64,000 bases of DNA. Source: Tindallia californiensis. Its GTDB lineage: Bacteria > Bacillota > Clostridia > Peptostreptococcales > Tindalliaceae. The stretch is taken from the NCBI RefSeq assembly GCF_900107405.1, contig NZ_FNPV01000009.1, positions 84,558 through 148,557 of the forward strand. Direction: 5' to 3'. Under the pieces are notes generated by a model. It did no database searches. It was given only the letters and a program-made list of their open reading frames with translations, and was not told the DNA's origin. Numbering within the stretch: the first letter of the stretch is position 1; every line of letters starts with the position of its first letter. Below, one piece after another: positions 44,909 to 55,367 of the stretch. The position numbers and the translations under genes were made by a program.

Positions 44909-46246
44909 TTACATATATTTTGAAGCGTCCACAAATTTTTGAAACTGTCCTAGCCAAACCATTTCAACGGTTCCAGTTTCTCCGTGCCGATGTTTTGCCA
45001 TAATAATTTCGGCCAGGTTTTGTTGTTCGCTTTCTTCATCGTAATAGGCTTCCCGGTAGAGGAAGATTACCACGTCGGCATCCTGCTCGATCGCACCGGA
45101 TTCTCTTAAATCCGAAAGAATCGGTTTATGATCCGCCCGTTGCTCAGGAGCACGTGAAAGCTGGGACAAAGCAATGACCGGACAATCCAGTTCTTTTGCC
45201 ATAATCTTAAGATTTCTGGAGATGGCCGATATTTCCTGCTGCCGGTTTTCAGTGCGTCCATCTCCCTGCATTAGCTGCAAATAGTCAATGAGAACCAGAT
45301 CCAGCCCCTTTTCCATTTTTAGTCGCCGGGCCTTTGAACGCATCTGTGTCACCGAAATGCCGGCAGAATCATCAAAAAAGATCTTCGCTGCCGATAATGG
45401 AACCATGGCCTGAGCAATGCGACCCCATTCTTCGTCGTTGAGCTGACCACTCTGGATTTTTCCCAGATCTACCATCGATTCAGCTGCCAACATTCGTAGA
45501 ATCAATTGTTCCTTCGACATTTCCAAGCTAAAAATAGCCACAGCCGCATCGGATTTTAAGGCAGCGTTCTGAGCAAGGTTCAGAGCAAAGGCTGACTTAC
45601 CCATGGCCGGACGTGCCGCTACCAGAATTAAGTCGGAAGCATGAAGGCCGTTAAGTTTGTTGTCAATGTCTAAAAATCCGGTACTAAGTCCGGTGACAGC
45701 TTGCTTGTTTTCATAGCGGGCTTCAATTTCGTCAAAAGCTTCACTGACCACTTCCTGAATGCTGGTAAATCCTTGCCGATATTGTTTTTGTGTAATATCA
45801 TAAATATTTTTCTGCGCCTGCTCCAGTAGTTCCTGTACGTTAACGTCTGGCCGGTATCCCTGCTCCGCAATTTCTCTGGAAGAGCTGATAAGCCTTCTCA
45901 ATACCGCTTTTTCTTCTACTATTTTGGCATAGTATTCCACATTGATGGTTAAGGGTACTGACGTTGTAAGGCTGGTGATATAAGGAATACCACCAATCGC
46001 CGCTAAGGTTTCTCTTTTTTTTAATTCTTCCGTAAGGGTCAGCATATCCACCGGTTCGTCTCGCTGAAAGATATTCGCGGAAGCTTCAAAAAGCTCTCGA
46101 TGGGCTTCTTTATAGAAATCCTCCGGCAACAACATTTCCAGTGAGACAAAAACAGCTTCCCGATCCAGCAACATGGCTCCCAGTACCGATTGTTCTGCTT
46201 CTACGCTATGAGGCGGTACCTGCATCATTTCCCTAAAATCTTCCAT
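44909..46246 (-). CDS. dnaB: Replicative DNA helicase
   Basis: 445 aa. N-terminal primase-binding domain starting PPHSVEAEQSVLGAML, then a RecA-like ATPase with ARPAMGKSAFALN (Walker A), VLIDYLQLM (Walker B), SQLSRAPEQR and ADHKPILSDLRESGAIEQDAD. Hexameric fork helicase. The ATG at 46244-46246 and a TTG just before it share AGGAGAGGTGG; the ATG is preferred. Follows rplI. Confidence 0.95.
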   Translation of the reverse strand: MEDFREMMQVPPHSVEAEQSVLGAMLLDREAVFVSLEMLLPEDFYKEAHRELFEASANIFQRDEPVDMLTLTEELKKRETLAAIGGIPYITSLTTSVPLTINVEYYAKIVEEKAVLRRLISSSREIAEQGYRPDVNVQELLEQAQKNIYDITQKQYRQGFTSIQEVVSEAFDEIEARYENKQAVTGLSTGFLDIDNKLNGLHASDLILVAARPAMGKSAFALNLAQNAALKSDAAVAIFSLEMSKEQLILRMLAAESMVDLGKIQSGQLNDEEWGRIAQAMVPLSAAKIFFDDSAGISVTQMRSKARRLKMEKGLDLVLIDYLQLMQGDGRTENRQQEISAISRNLKIMAKELDCPVIALSQLSRAPEQRADHKPILSDLRESGAIEQDADVVIFLYREAYYDEESEQQNLAEIIMAKHRHGETGTVEMVWLGQFQKFVDASKYM

Positions 46247-46269
46247 CAAGCCACCTCTCCTGTCTTCGT

Positions 46270-46716
46270 TTACTCAGCTTGTACCTTTACGTTCATACTG
46301 GCACTGACATTAGGATATACCTTTACTTCCACCACCGTATCCCCTAAATTTTTAATAGGATCTGAAAGGTTAATTTTGCGTTTATCTATTTTGATTTTAT
46401 GCTGTTTTTGTAAGGCTTCTGCAATTTCTTTGTTGGTTACCGATCCAAACAAGCGACCACCTTCTCCGGCTTTGGTCTTCATAGTTACCGTTACTTTTTC
46501 GATGCGTTCTTTTAGCTCTTCTGCCGCTTGCCGTTCTTCTGCTTTTCGTTTTTCCTGGGCTTTTTTTTGTTGTTCTACGGTATGAACATTGCCATCATTG
46601 GCATAAATAGCCATTTTTTTAGGAATTAAAAAGTTACGGGCATACCCATCACTCGCATTAACAATTTCCCCTTTTTTGCCTAGTCCTTTAACATCCTGCT
46701 GTAAAATTACTTTCAT
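46270..46716 (-). CDS. rplI: 50S ribosomal protein L9
   Basis: 148 aa. MKVILQQDVKGLGKKGEIV and DGYARNFLIPK are the L9 N-terminal domain that binds 23S rRNA; a long helix and C-terminal domain with FGSVTNKEIA follow. Overlaps gdpP by four bases. Confidence 0.96.
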   Translation of the reverse strand: MKVILQQDVKGLGKKGEIVNASDGYARNFLIPKKMAIYANDGNVHTVEQQKKAQEKRKAEERQAAEELKERIEKVTVTMKTKAGEGGRLFGSVTNKEIAEALQKQHKIKIDKRKINLSDPIKNLGDTVVEVKVYPNVSASMNVKVQAE

Positions 46717-48731
46717 CCTTCATCTTCCTCCTCTTCTTCTTCCAAAACTTCTGTAATGGCTTGAACCAGTTTTGTTTTTGCTTCTTCAATCTCAATATTT
46801 TCCAGCTGAGCTCCGGCCACGGTCATATGACCACCGCCACCCAGTTTTTCTAAAATGACCTGCACATTCACATCTCCCAAAGAGCGACCGCTGATAAAGA
46901 TTTGACCGTTGGGATCATTGCCTAAGACAAAGGATGCCTTAGCTCCCCGTATATTCAGCATAATATCTGCCGCCTGTGCCGCCACCAGATTCGCCCTTTC
47001 AGACACATCCTCACTGATGGCAATGGCGATTTTATCTAAAATAATCTCTGCTTTTTTGACTACTTCTGCTCGAGAAACAATCGATTGCAAATCGTCCTGG
47101 AACATTTGCCGTACTAAGGTAGTGTCGGCACCGGCCCGTCTAAGGTAGGAGGCCGCCTCAAAAGTTCTGACTCCGGTTTTGAAGGTAAAGTTTTTGGTGT
47201 CCAGGGCAATTCCTGCCATCAGCGCTTCTGCTTCCAGGCTTTCTAAATGAAGTTTTTCTTCCATATAATGAATGATTTCTGTTACCATTTCACTGGTAGA
47301 GGAAGCATAGGTTTCATGGTAGGTCAGAATTGGGTTTTCGATAAAATCTGTGCTGCGCCGATGATGATCGATCAACACAATTTTGCTTCCTTCTTTTAAC
47401 AGCTCCGGACATTCTGTATAAATGGGGCGATGAGTATCCACCACCACTACCAAGGTGTTTTTGCTTCCTTGTATCTTTTGTGCTTCCTGACCGTCAATCA
47501 TAGCTTTTTGATACTCGGGGATTTTCATCATTCGCTGGTATAGCACTTCGATGGACGGATTGCTTTCTTTTAACACAATATGTGCTGTCTTTTTCCGGTT
47601 TCTGGCCGCCCGATAAATGCCCAGCGCTGCTCCTAAAGCGTCCAAATCCGAATTTTTATGCCCCATTACCAGGACAACTTCTGCCTGATCCATTAGCTGA
47701 CGCAGGCCATAAGCAATCACGCGGGCTTTTACCTTTGTCCTTTTTTCAACAGCTTTGCTTTTGCCGCCATAAAATTTGATATCGTCATTCTTTTTCACCG
47801 CTACCTGATCACCACCACGACCCAGGCATAAATCTTTTGCTGTATTGGCATAGGCCATGCATTCCTGATAATCTTTTCCCATAGTGCCCACGCCAATGCT
47901 TAAGGTAGGAGGAATGGAATTCCCCAGTTGAATGTCTCTGACATCATCCAGTATTTCAAACCGTTTGGTTTCCTGGCTTTCCAGATACTGATGTTCAAAG
48001 ATAAGAATGTATTTATCCTGTTCGTACTTTCTTGCCAATCCTTTTAGCTGAGAAGCCCATACCTGCATCCGATGATCAATATCGGCTGAAACTCTGGGGC
48101 GGTTCGCATCATCCGTACTTTTCATTACTTCATCATAATTATCTACCTGTGCCAGGGCTACCACCAGTTTTTCCTGGTTGTACCTTCGCTTTAAGTTTTC
48201 ATAAAGGGTGTATTCAATCCAGTATAACAGGATCCGGTAATCTTCGCCCTGCCTTTTTTCTTCTTTCACCACATTAAAGAGGACTTTAAAAGATCGTTTA
48301 TCAACGGCGGCATGCCAAAACTCCGGAGTGTCTTTTCGCATCATTGCCCGCAAATCAAAGTTTTTTACCAGATCATGAATGTTTCGCTCCAACAAATCCG
48401 TGGATTGGACAATCCCCGAAAACTTTTGATTATACCAGGTAATGGTTCCGTCAATATCCACCATGGTCAGTGGAATGGGCATGTTTAAGATGGACTGTTT
48501 GGTGGCCGAATCGATATCCGAAGACAGCCGTTCAATATATTCAGCCCATTCCTTTTTTTTCATATTGCTAATCTTAAGGTTATAGTACAGGAGATAGGCC
48601 AGCAAAAAAACACCTACCACTCCTATTGATCGGTTGTAATATCCGATCAGCAGAATCAGGACGGTGATAATAATCATATAGATCCGGGTATCTGGAGTCA
48701 GTATTTGAAGTAATCGGTTTTTTTTCTTCAT
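46713..48731 (-). CDS. gdpP: Cyclic-di-AMP phosphodiesterase GdpP
   Basis: 672 aa. Two membrane helices (about 14-50), a heme-binding-type PAS domain, a degenerate GGDEF domain (the GGDEF loop replaced by SIGVGTMG region) and a DHH/DHHA1 phosphodiesterase: GHKNSDLDALGAA, VVVDTHRP, LIDHHRRS and GGGGHMTVAGAQL. Breaks down c-di-AMP, linking potassium balance and cell wall. Acidic C-terminus (EVLEEEEEEDEG). Confidence 0.94.
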   Translation of the reverse strand: MKKKNRLLQILTPDTRIYMIIITVLILLIGYYNRSIGVVGVFLLAYLLYYNLKISNMKKKEWAEYIERLSSDIDSATKQSILNMPIPLTMVDIDGTITWYNQKFSGIVQSTDLLERNIHDLVKNFDLRAMMRKDTPEFWHAAVDKRSFKVLFNVVKEEKRQGEDYRILLYWIEYTLYENLKRRYNQEKLVVALAQVDNYDEVMKSTDDANRPRVSADIDHRMQVWASQLKGLARKYEQDKYILIFEHQYLESQETKRFEILDDVRDIQLGNSIPPTLSIGVGTMGKDYQECMAYANTAKDLCLGRGGDQVAVKKNDDIKFYGGKSKAVEKRTKVKARVIAYGLRQLMDQAEVVLVMGHKNSDLDALGAALGIYRAARNRKKTAHIVLKESNPSIEVLYQRMMKIPEYQKAMIDGQEAQKIQGSKNTLVVVVDTHRPIYTECPELLKEGSKIVLIDHHRRSTDFIENPILTYHETYASSTSEMVTEIIHYMEEKLHLESLEAEALMAGIALDTKNFTFKTGVRTFEAASYLRRAGADTTLVRQMFQDDLQSIVSRAEVVKKAEIILDKIAIAISEDVSERANLVAAQAADIMLNIRGAKASFVLGNDPNGQIFISGRSLGDVNVQVILEKLGGGGHMTVAGAQLENIEIEEAKTKLVQAITEVLEEEEEEDEG

Positions 48732-48827
48732 AAGCGACGCTCCCTGCTGAATTGCTATTGATCATGAATAGCCATTGTTTACTTTTACCCGCAAGCTGGT
48801 TTCTTTAACCTGTTTTCCTAAGGAAGC

Positions 48828-49760
48828 TTATTTAGAAGATGAGATTTTTCGAAAATTTATCATCGATTCTAACAGGCCCAGCATGGCAATCACTGTGATG
48901 ATCGGACTAATAATGACTAAGGACAATAGGACAACAATTCGAAGCCATTTAGGCACTCGTGTCCGTTTGATCCAGAAGCTGATCACGGATAAGCCTTGCA
49001 TAAAAAACACCATCACAATCAGCAAGACGGTATTGGCCACCATGCCTTCTGTATGGAGCCAGTCTGCATAACTGGTAAGCCAGGAAAGCATCAATACCAA
49101 AAAAGATCCCATCACCACATGACCCGGAAGTTTGAACCGGCTGAATTCTGGCAATTCCTGCTGATAGCTATGGCTTCGCCGAAGTACGGCAACCGTCAGG
49201 TAATAGTTGATAAAAGCGCCAAAAAGAGCCTGCACCATAATAAGTCCTGGAATGATCAGCAACACATATTGAATCATTTCTTCCGCTGTTGCCGGATCAA
49301 TGCTTAACTGTTGTAAAGAATCTATTTGTTGTTGAAACAGGTTTTCAAACATTTGGCCCAGTTCCAGTGTTAGTTGGATGCCTGTCGCTAAACCTATCAG
49401 ATAGATAAGCAGAAAGGTAGCCGCTGCTGACGCAAAAGCGCCGGCAAAAATAATTTCATGAGGATGCTTTTCTTTCCGAATCCAGGCTCCCATCACAATG
49501 GCCAAAGGTCCAAAGATAACAAAAATAAGTAGGCTGTAAAGAATGCCTGTCAATACTCCAATAAGCAAGACGGTCACCAATAAAGAAAAAAAAGCGTATC
49601 GGGTAGACCGGCGGGCGGCCAATACCAGAAATGGTACTGGAATCAGTACCATTAAGATAGACAGGACGGGAATATAGACGGTTCCCAACACAAAAATGGT
49701 TGTTAACGTAGCTATCATGGCGGCTTCTATCATGGCTTTCTGTCGATCTCTTTGTTCCAC
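48828..49760 (-). CDS. DUF2232 (YybS-like) membrane protein
   Basis: 310 aa, about eight hydrophobic segments, with PVPFLVLAARRSTRYAFFSL near the start. Its position directly upstream of gdpP-rplI-dnaB is the same as yybS in Bacillus. Possible substrate-specificity-like membrane component; function not established. Confidence 0.82.
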   Translation of the reverse strand: MEQRDRQKAMIEAAMIATLTTIFVLGTVYIPVLSILMVLIPVPFLVLAARRSTRYAFFSLLVTVLLIGVLTGILYSLLIFVIFGPLAIVMGAWIRKEKHPHEIIFAGAFASAAATFLLIYLIGLATGIQLTLELGQMFENLFQQQIDSLQQLSIDPATAEEMIQYVLLIIPGLIMVQALFGAFINYYLTVAVLRRSHSYQQELPEFSRFKLPGHVVMGSFLVLMLSWLTSYADWLHTEGMVANTVLLIVMVFFMQGLSVISFWIKRTRVPKWLRIVVLLSLVIISPIITVIAMLGLLESMINFRKISSSK

Positions 49761-49793
49761 AAAATTCGCTCCCTAATTGAAGGATACTGCTTT

Positions 49794-50819
49794 TTATTGC
49801 CTTTTCTCCGTAGAGTAGCTAAAAATAATGCTGCTCTTGGACAGAATTTCTTCTACATTGTAAAGAACTACCAGTAATTTCACGGTTTCTTCCACAGATA
49901 AAGGGACAGCAGTTTCCTGATTTTTTATCTTTCTTTTGATTGCATTGGCACGTGCTTCAATTTCTTCCAATCGCTGACTAAGGGCATCGTCTCCCTTTTC
50001 CAGGTCTTTTTCTACGTCGGTTAATTCTTCATAGACCGACACCAGCTCTTTCTCCATTGGTTGCATAATGCTAAGGGAAACCCCTTTTTCCACAATGCCC
50101 ATCAGGTTTTGTAAATGCTGATGCATTTCAGAAATTAGTTTGTATACCAGCATGACTTCTTTCATGCTCATTTCTCCATGCACCTTGATTTTTTCTTCTT
50201 TTTCCTGCAATTCAACCAGTTTTTTAATTTCTTCCTGCCCTTCTTCAATACGATCTAATTCCTCTTGTAATTCATCTACCGAAATGCTTTTCCGGCGCAT
50301 CAGTACCCCTAACATCTGGTTCTGGCTTTTGATGATGGCCGGAGCTTCTTTTCGAATTTCTGCCAGTACTTGCTGGTCGTAGGTAGGTGGCATAAAAAAG
50401 TAATTGACTACCAATGCAATGCCAATCCCCAGCCCTGTATCAAAAAGACGGCTTAAGGCATATTCTACTGCGCCATCTCCAGCTTCCATAAAAACGGCTA
50501 CAAAAACAATACAACTAATAACAACAGCTTCGGGCGTTTTAATCAGAATCATCAACCGGATCAGCAACAAAATAGCGATCCCGGCTAAAATAGGATGCGG
50601 CGGTAGCCAAATTGCCAGCAGCATTCCAAAAAGGGCTCCAACGGCAGTTCCCAGCATTCGGTTCCGGCCGACTACCCAAGAATCAGAAATGGTCGCTTGC
50701 ATCCCTATCAGGGCGGCAATGGTAACAAAAAAGGGACTTTCCAGATTTAGCACCGCTACAGCAAAAAGACCAATCGTAACGGCAATACTGGTTTTAATCG
50801 TTCGTAATCCAATTTTCAT
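49794..50819 (-). CDS. FUSC-like membrane protein (aromatic acid exporter family)
   Basis: 341 aa. Four or five helices in the first 145 residues, with [20 protein letters not shown] and [12 protein letters not shown] typical of DUF939/ArAE_1 proteins, then a long cytoplasmic coiled coil (about 160-310). Probable transporter subunit or stress protein; substrate unknown. Its start overlaps the end of recR by four bases. Confidence 0.78.
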   Translation of the reverse strand: MKIGLRTIKTSIAVTIGLFAVAVLNLESPFFVTIAALIGMQATISDSWVVGRNRMLGTAVGALFGMLLAIWLPPHPILAGIAILLLIRLMILIKTPEAVVISCIVFVAVFMEAGDGAVEYALSRLFDTGLGIGIALVVNYFFMPPTYDQQVLAEIRKEAPAIIKSQNQMLGVLMRRKSISVDELQEELDRIEEGQEEIKKLVELQEKEEKIKVHGEMSMKEVMLVYKLISEMHQHLQNLMGIVEKGVSLSIMQPMEKELVSVYEELTDVEKDLEKGDDALSQRLEEIEARANAIKRKIKNQETAVPLSVEETVKLLVVLYNVEEILSKSSIIFSYSTEKRQ

Positions 50820-51415
50820 AGCGTTTTTCGACCCTCCATGGCTTTTAAAAGCGTCACTTCATCCACATATTCCAGATCGCCGCCCACCGGAATTCCGTAA
50901 CCAATGCGTGTTACTTTAATTCCCATGGGCTTAAAAAGCCGAGCCAGGTACATTGCCGTGGCTTCCCCTTCGATGGTGGGGTTGGTGGCTAAAATAATTT
51001 CTTCCACTGGTTCAGCACCCACCCGTTCCACCAGTTCTTTTACTTTTATATCCTCCGGGCCTATTCCGTCCAAAGGTGAAATGGCTCCATGTAGGACGTG
51101 ATACAAGCCTTTATATTCTCTGGTTTTTTCCATCGCCACCACATCTCTGGGATCCTCCACCACACAGATGGTTGTCGCATCTCTTTTGGGATTGTTACAT
51201 AGAGAGCAGGTTTCTGTATCGGTAAAATTAGCGCAATGGGCACAGTATCGAATGTTCTTCTTTGCTTCTATAATCGCTTTTGCCAATTGTGTTACCTCTT
51301 TGCCATCCATACTGATGACGTGAAAAGCCAGGCGCTGTGCCGTTTTACGACCAATGCCCGGCAGTTTGCTGAAGGCTTCTATTAAACCAGCAATCGGCGT
51401 TGTAAACTCCTGCAT
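50816..51415 (-). CDS. recR: Recombination protein RecR
   Basis: 199 aa. Helix-hairpin-helix at the N-terminus ([19 protein letters not shown]), a four-cysteine zinc finger (CAHC ... CSLC) and a Toprim domain ([32 protein letters not shown]). Works in RecFOR gap repair. Located, as usual, after ybaB and dnaX. Confidence 0.96.
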   Translation of the reverse strand: MQEFTTPIAGLIEAFSKLPGIGRKTAQRLAFHVISMDGKEVTQLAKAIIEAKKNIRYCAHCANFTDTETCSLCNNPKRDATTICVVEDPRDVVAMEKTREYKGLYHVLHGAISPLDGIGPEDIKVKELVERVGAEPVEEIILATNPTIEGEATAMYLARLFKPMGIKVTRIGYGIPVGGDLEYVDEVTLLKAMEGRKTL

Positions 51416-51460
51416 TTATTTCTCCCCGCTTCTCTTTTTTTACTTCCAGGATGCTTTGTT

Positions 51461-51808
51461 TTACAAACCTGGTGGCATTCCCATGCCGCCGGTCAGTTTT
51501 CCCATTTCCCGGCTTACCGTTTCGTCTGCAGTACGAAGGGCTTCGTTCACCGCGGCCATAATCAGATCTTCCAACATTTCCACATCGTCTTCATCTACGG
51601 CTTCCGGTTTAATATTGATTGATTTTACTTCCTTTTTACCGGTAACCGTCACATTAACGGCTCCGCCACCAACAGTTGCCTCAAATTCACGGGTTTCCAA
51701 CTCTTCCTGCAGTTCAGCCATTTTCTTTTGCATTTGTTGTGCCTGTTTCATCATTGCGTTCATGTTCGGCATACCGCCGCCTGCACCGCCAAATTTTCGT
51801 TTACTCAT
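51461..51808 (-). CDS. ybaB: YbaB/EbfC nucleoid-associated protein
   Basis: 115 aa. [20 protein letters not shown] coiled helix, then [21 protein letters not shown]-binding dimer. The N-terminal [11 protein letters not shown] and C-terminal GGMGMPPG tails are glycine-rich as in the family. Confidence 0.93.
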   Translation of the reverse strand: MSKRKFGGAGGGMPNMNAMMKQAQQMQKKMAELQEELETREFEATVGGGAVNVTVTGKKEVKSINIKPEAVDEDDVEMLEDLIMAAVNEALRTADETVSREMGKLTGGMGMPPGL

Positions 51809-51887
51809 TTCTATCGGTCACTCCTTTTATTGATTTCATTATTTGTATTTTCCATTATACCATATTGACAAAATCTAGTAATCCCTC

Positions 51888-53501
51888 TTACTCTTCTTCC
51901 ACGATTTCCAGGATGTTTTCCGGCACTGCTTCCTTTAATTTTTCGATGGTCTGTTCCTGTTGCTGCCGAGCTGATTGTTTATTGTCTTCTAGCAACTGCA
52001 GTTTGATCCGCAAGGATTTGCCTGTTTTGTCCTTTAATAAACGGGACAAATAGGATTTAATATCTTCCCGATCCAATTTATTACAATGAAAGCTGTGCTC
52101 CTGATCAAAGCCTAAAACGGCAACTTCTCCTTCAATGGCGATTATTTTCCCTTCTCTTGCCATCGCCTGGATGGATGCCTTTTTATCCAATCTAATCTGT
52201 TCCAACACCTCCGGCCATTGTTGCCGTACCAATTCCAATAGATCCTCGGAGCTCCCTTTGGTAGGGGAAGGCTGTTGCGTTGGTGCAAGCGATGGTGCCG
52301 CGGCCGGCTTTTTTTTCGGAGAAGGCTTGGCTTCACCTTTAGGCTTTTGAACAGGTTGAACCGTCTCAGGAGGGGGGGCAACCTGGGCAGAGGGTGCCGA
52401 TGGTGCTGCTTTAGGAGCCGGGGAGGCTAAGGCAATCATGCCGCTTTCCAGCAGTATATAAGGTTGAGCTGACTTTTTCATTGAAAATTCTATGTCGGCC
52501 ATTTTTCGAATCATTTCTGTAATACCCCTGGTTTCAAAGGCAGCAGCTTGCTGAACCAGCTTTTCTCTTTTGGTTTCCGGCATGGCTTCCCACCCTTCTA
52601 TTTTTGCGTTAAGGGAAGCCATCATTAGCCACCGAAAGTGTTTCATCAGCTCTGTCAGCAGTTGTTTCATATCTTTTCCTTCCAGATATAGTTGCTGGAG
52701 TAGTTCGGCTACTTTTAGCGGTTTCTGGTGAGCAATATGGTCCGTCATCTGAAAAAGCAGATCTTCGTTAATGCTTCCCAGCACTTCAATCACATGCTCA
52801 TAACTCAGTTGTCCCGGATGATAGGCAATGCATTGATCTAAAATACTGAGGGCATCCCGCAGGGCTCCTTCACCGTTAATAGCTACGGTGGTAAGCGCGC
52901 CGTCATCACAATCCATGTCTAAAGAACGACAGATAATCTCCAAACGTTTTTTTATTTCTTCCATTGAAAGTGGTTTGAAATTAAACCGTAAGCATCGGGA
53001 TAACACCGTGGGTGGAATTTTATGCAATTCCGTTGTGGCTAAAATAAAGACCACATGCGGTGGCGGTTCTTCTAGGGTTTTCAGTAATGCATTAAAAGCT
53101 CCGGAACTCAGCATATGCACCTCGTCGATGATATAAACTTTGTACTTGCCTTTTACCGGCGGGTATTTCACACTTTCACGAATTTCACGAATATGATCTA
53201 CTCCGTTGTTTGATGCGGCATCAATCTCCAGAACGTCCATCACCTGGTCTGAAAGAATGCCCCGGCAAACTTCGCATACGTTACAGGGGTTTCCATCATA
53301 AGGATCCAAACAATTAATGGCCCGGGCAAAGATCTTTGCCGTTGACGTTTTACCCGTGCCTCGAATACCAGAAAAAAGGTAGGCATGCGAAATTGAATCG
53401 GCTGCAATCTGGTTTTTTAGTGTTTGAACAATATAGGCTTGTCCCATCACTTCTTCAAAAACTTCTGGTCTCCACTTACGGTAAAGCGCTTTGTAACTCA
53501 C
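51888..53501 (-). CDS. dnaX: DNA polymerase III subunit gamma/tau
   Basis: 537 aa clamp-loader subunit. LYRKWRP start, Walker A GIRGTGKTSTAK, zinc motif CNVCEVCRGI, DEVHMLS, SRCLRFNFKP. A low-complexity alanine/proline/lysine linker (about 375-425) precedes the tau part. I looked for the small cytoplasmic RNA that precedes dnaX in Bacillus and did not find it. Overlaps the end of cvpA. Confidence 0.95.
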   Translation of the reverse strand: MSYKALYRKWRPEVFEEVMGQAYIVQTLKNQIAADSISHAYLFSGIRGTGKTSTAKIFARAINCLDPYDGNPCNVCEVCRGILSDQVMDVLEIDAASNNGVDHIREIRESVKYPPVKGKYKVYIIDEVHMLSSGAFNALLKTLEEPPPHVVFILATTELHKIPPTVLSRCLRFNFKPLSMEEIKKRLEIICRSLDMDCDDGALTTVAINGEGALRDALSILDQCIAYHPGQLSYEHVIEVLGSINEDLLFQMTDHIAHQKPLKVAELLQQLYLEGKDMKQLLTELMKHFRWLMMASLNAKIEGWEAMPETKREKLVQQAAAFETRGITEMIRKMADIEFSMKKSAQPYILLESGMIALASPAPKAAPSAPSAQVAPPPETVQPVQKPKGEAKPSPKKKPAAAPSLAPTQQPSPTKGSSEDLLELVRQQWPEVLEQIRLDKKASIQAMAREGKIIAIEGEVAVLGFDQEHSFHCNKLDREDIKSYLSRLLKDKTGKSLRIKLQLLEDNKQSARQQQEQTIEKLKEAVPENILEIVEEE

Positions 53502-54241
53502 AGTATTTCACCACCTTCATTGATTTGAACCTGAGCAAAGCTTTCCGGACTTCCGAAAACGCTTGGCATTAAATTGTTTAACCAGGGTAACAGCGCTGAT
53601 TGTCGCAGGGCTTCGGCCACAGCCCCCTGGGCATTAGCCGCTGCAAAGGGAGTCAGTAAAATCGTAATGACCCATATAAGGATCAGCCCTCGAATCAATC
53701 CGGCAGCCAAACCAGCCATTCGATTTGCCATGTTTAACACCGGGAGTTTGAAAAATCCGTTGATCAGCAGACCGGCTAAATAAACCAGCTGCTTGACAAC
53801 GATAAAAACCAGCAGAAAGGAGAAGCAGGAAATCAAAAAATGGAGTAGGGCTTCTGTTGCCTGGGCCAACACCCAATCATCCGCCAGTTCCATCGCACTT
53901 TCCAGTCCATTGAATTCCGTATAATCCGGTATCCAGTCCAGCACCACCGATGGTACCGGTAATTGCTGCCATAATGCTTGTATATTTTCTTCGGCCAAAT
54001 GGTTTACTTCCGGTCTTTCCCAACGAGCTTTTAAGTATCCATAAACCCATTCCCGGATAGAGCCGATCAGAAAAGGAGAGTTGATCCATCTCTCTGTCAC
54101 CAGATGACTATATTGACTGGCACTCCAATACCCAACCATATAACTGACTAAGCTGGCGATGGTAAGGATTAATCCTCGAGCATATCCCCGAAAAAGATTC
54201 CAGCCCAAAATGGCGATCATCATGATATCTATCCAATTCAT
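53498..54241 (-). CDS. cvpA: CvpA-family membrane protein
   Basis: 247 aa. Starts NWIDIMMIAILGWNLFRGYARGL, the CvpA first helix and loop, with four further hydrophobic stretches. In other Firmicutes it has an unclear role in membrane or stress biology. ATGs at 54247 and 54241 share GAGGTA; the second is better spaced. Confidence 0.82.
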   Translation of the reverse strand: MNWIDIMMIAILGWNLFRGYARGLILTIASLVSYMVGYWSASQYSHLVTERWINSPFLIGSIREWVYGYLKARWERPEVNHLAEENIQALWQQLPVPSVVLDWIPDYTEFNGLESAMELADDWVLAQATEALLHFLISCFSFLLVFIVVKQLVYLAGLLINGFFKLPVLNMANRMAGLAAGLIRGLILIWVITILLTPFAAANAQGAVAEALRQSALLPWLNNLMPSVFGSPESFAQVQINEGGEIL

Positions 54242-54246
54242 CTTCA

Positions 54247-55347
54247 TTACCTCATTTCATAGAACAATAATTCTCCTCTGGTTTGCAACACAATCAAGTT
54301 ATTTTCCAGAACAAAGCCTTTTTCGATGTCTCTGGAAAGCTGATGTTCTGCGATGAGATCTAATCGATTATTAAACACCTTCAGCTCTCTTGCATTATAT
54401 ACTAAAATCGATGAAGCGTTGACATCCATGCCTGAAATATTCATGGCTATTTCTTTTTCCCGACTGTCTTTTCCATCAGCGGAAAGGTATCGTAGCCGAC
54501 TCTGCATTTCTTCTTCTTGCCGATGAACCAGAATCCAAGCTTCTCCATTATGGCTTTTTAGGTAAAATGGGTCGATCGGTTGTTCCGCCACCACTTCTCT
54601 TTCTTTTGTCATTACCTGTAGTTGGTCATCCATCAAAATCGATAAATTGCGGCCTTCTTGCGCCAGCCCAAAAATAAGTTGCCGGGGAAAGGACCAAGAA
54701 GAAACCAATACCCCATGAAGGTCGTACATGGTCAGCACGGATTCATAGCCATCTGTCCCGACTTCCAGAAAACTTAGAAGCACACGGTCTCTTGATGAGT
54801 CCAGGGAGCTTGACAGCAGATGGGCGTCAGGCAAAATCATGCTTCCCATCACCCGCCCCTGAGGATCGAACACAGAAAAAGCCACCAGCCCATCTTCTTC
54901 TGGATGTTGTGCTAGAAGATGATGATCCTGATCACTAATCATCCACTGAATTGGTCGATTCACAGCCTGCTGATAAAGCATATGTCCTTCTTCATTCATG
55001 GATAACAGATAGCGGGGTGATTTTTCCAGGATCGATACCCGCTCTTTGTTTTGTGCCGCTACATGATCCATGTTTTCAGTCCCCAGAGTCCAGTCGTATT
55101 GGCTCTCTCCATGGAAGTAGCGGATTTCTGCATTTCTTAACAACATAATCCCTTCAGAAAAAGAAAGGATTTCCCAATTTCCGCTGTAAGGAATGGCCAC
55201 TTCCCGATATAAAAACATTTCCTGATCGCCAGCCAAGATATGACGCTGTAAGTATCGAATGGTCCAGGGACTGCTTAATAACAGCATCACAAAAACAATC
55301 AACATAAATCCAAAGAGTCTTTTCCGAAACTTTCTTTTTACTTTCAA
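54247..55347 (-). CDS. DUF5711-like extracytoplasmic protein
   Basis: 366 aa. Basic start, one membrane helix (about 12-30), then repeating beta segments of the kind ILSFSEGIMLLRN ... LLSMNEEGHMLYQ ... FGLAQEGRNLSILM ... ILVYNARELKVFN, consistent with a beta-propeller facing outside. Fits clostridial DUF5711 proteins by layout and by location near parAB. No catalytic motif; function unknown. Confidence 0.6.
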   Translation of the reverse strand: MKVKRKFRKRLFGFMLIVFVMLLLSSPWTIRYLQRHILAGDQEMFLYREVAIPYSGNWEILSFSEGIMLLRNAEIRYFHGESQYDWTLGTENMDHVAAQNKERVSILEKSPRYLLSMNEEGHMLYQQAVNRPIQWMISDQDHHLLAQHPEEDGLVAFSVFDPQGRVMGSMILPDAHLLSSSLDSSRDRVLLSFLEVGTDGYESVLTMYDLHGVLVSSWSFPRQLIFGLAQEGRNLSILMDDQLQVMTKEREVVAEQPIDPFYLKSHNGEAWILVHRQEEEMQSRLRYLSADGKDSREKEIAMNISGMDVNASSILVYNARELKVFNNRLDLIAEHQLSRDIEKGFVLENNLIVLQTRGELLFYEMR

Positions 55348-55367
55348 AAAAAAACCTCCCGGTTTTT

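Noticed and set aside
53502..54247. Signal recognition particle RNA near dnaX
   Set aside because: No GGNAA-tetraloop hairpin of the expected type was seen; the space is filled by cvpA.
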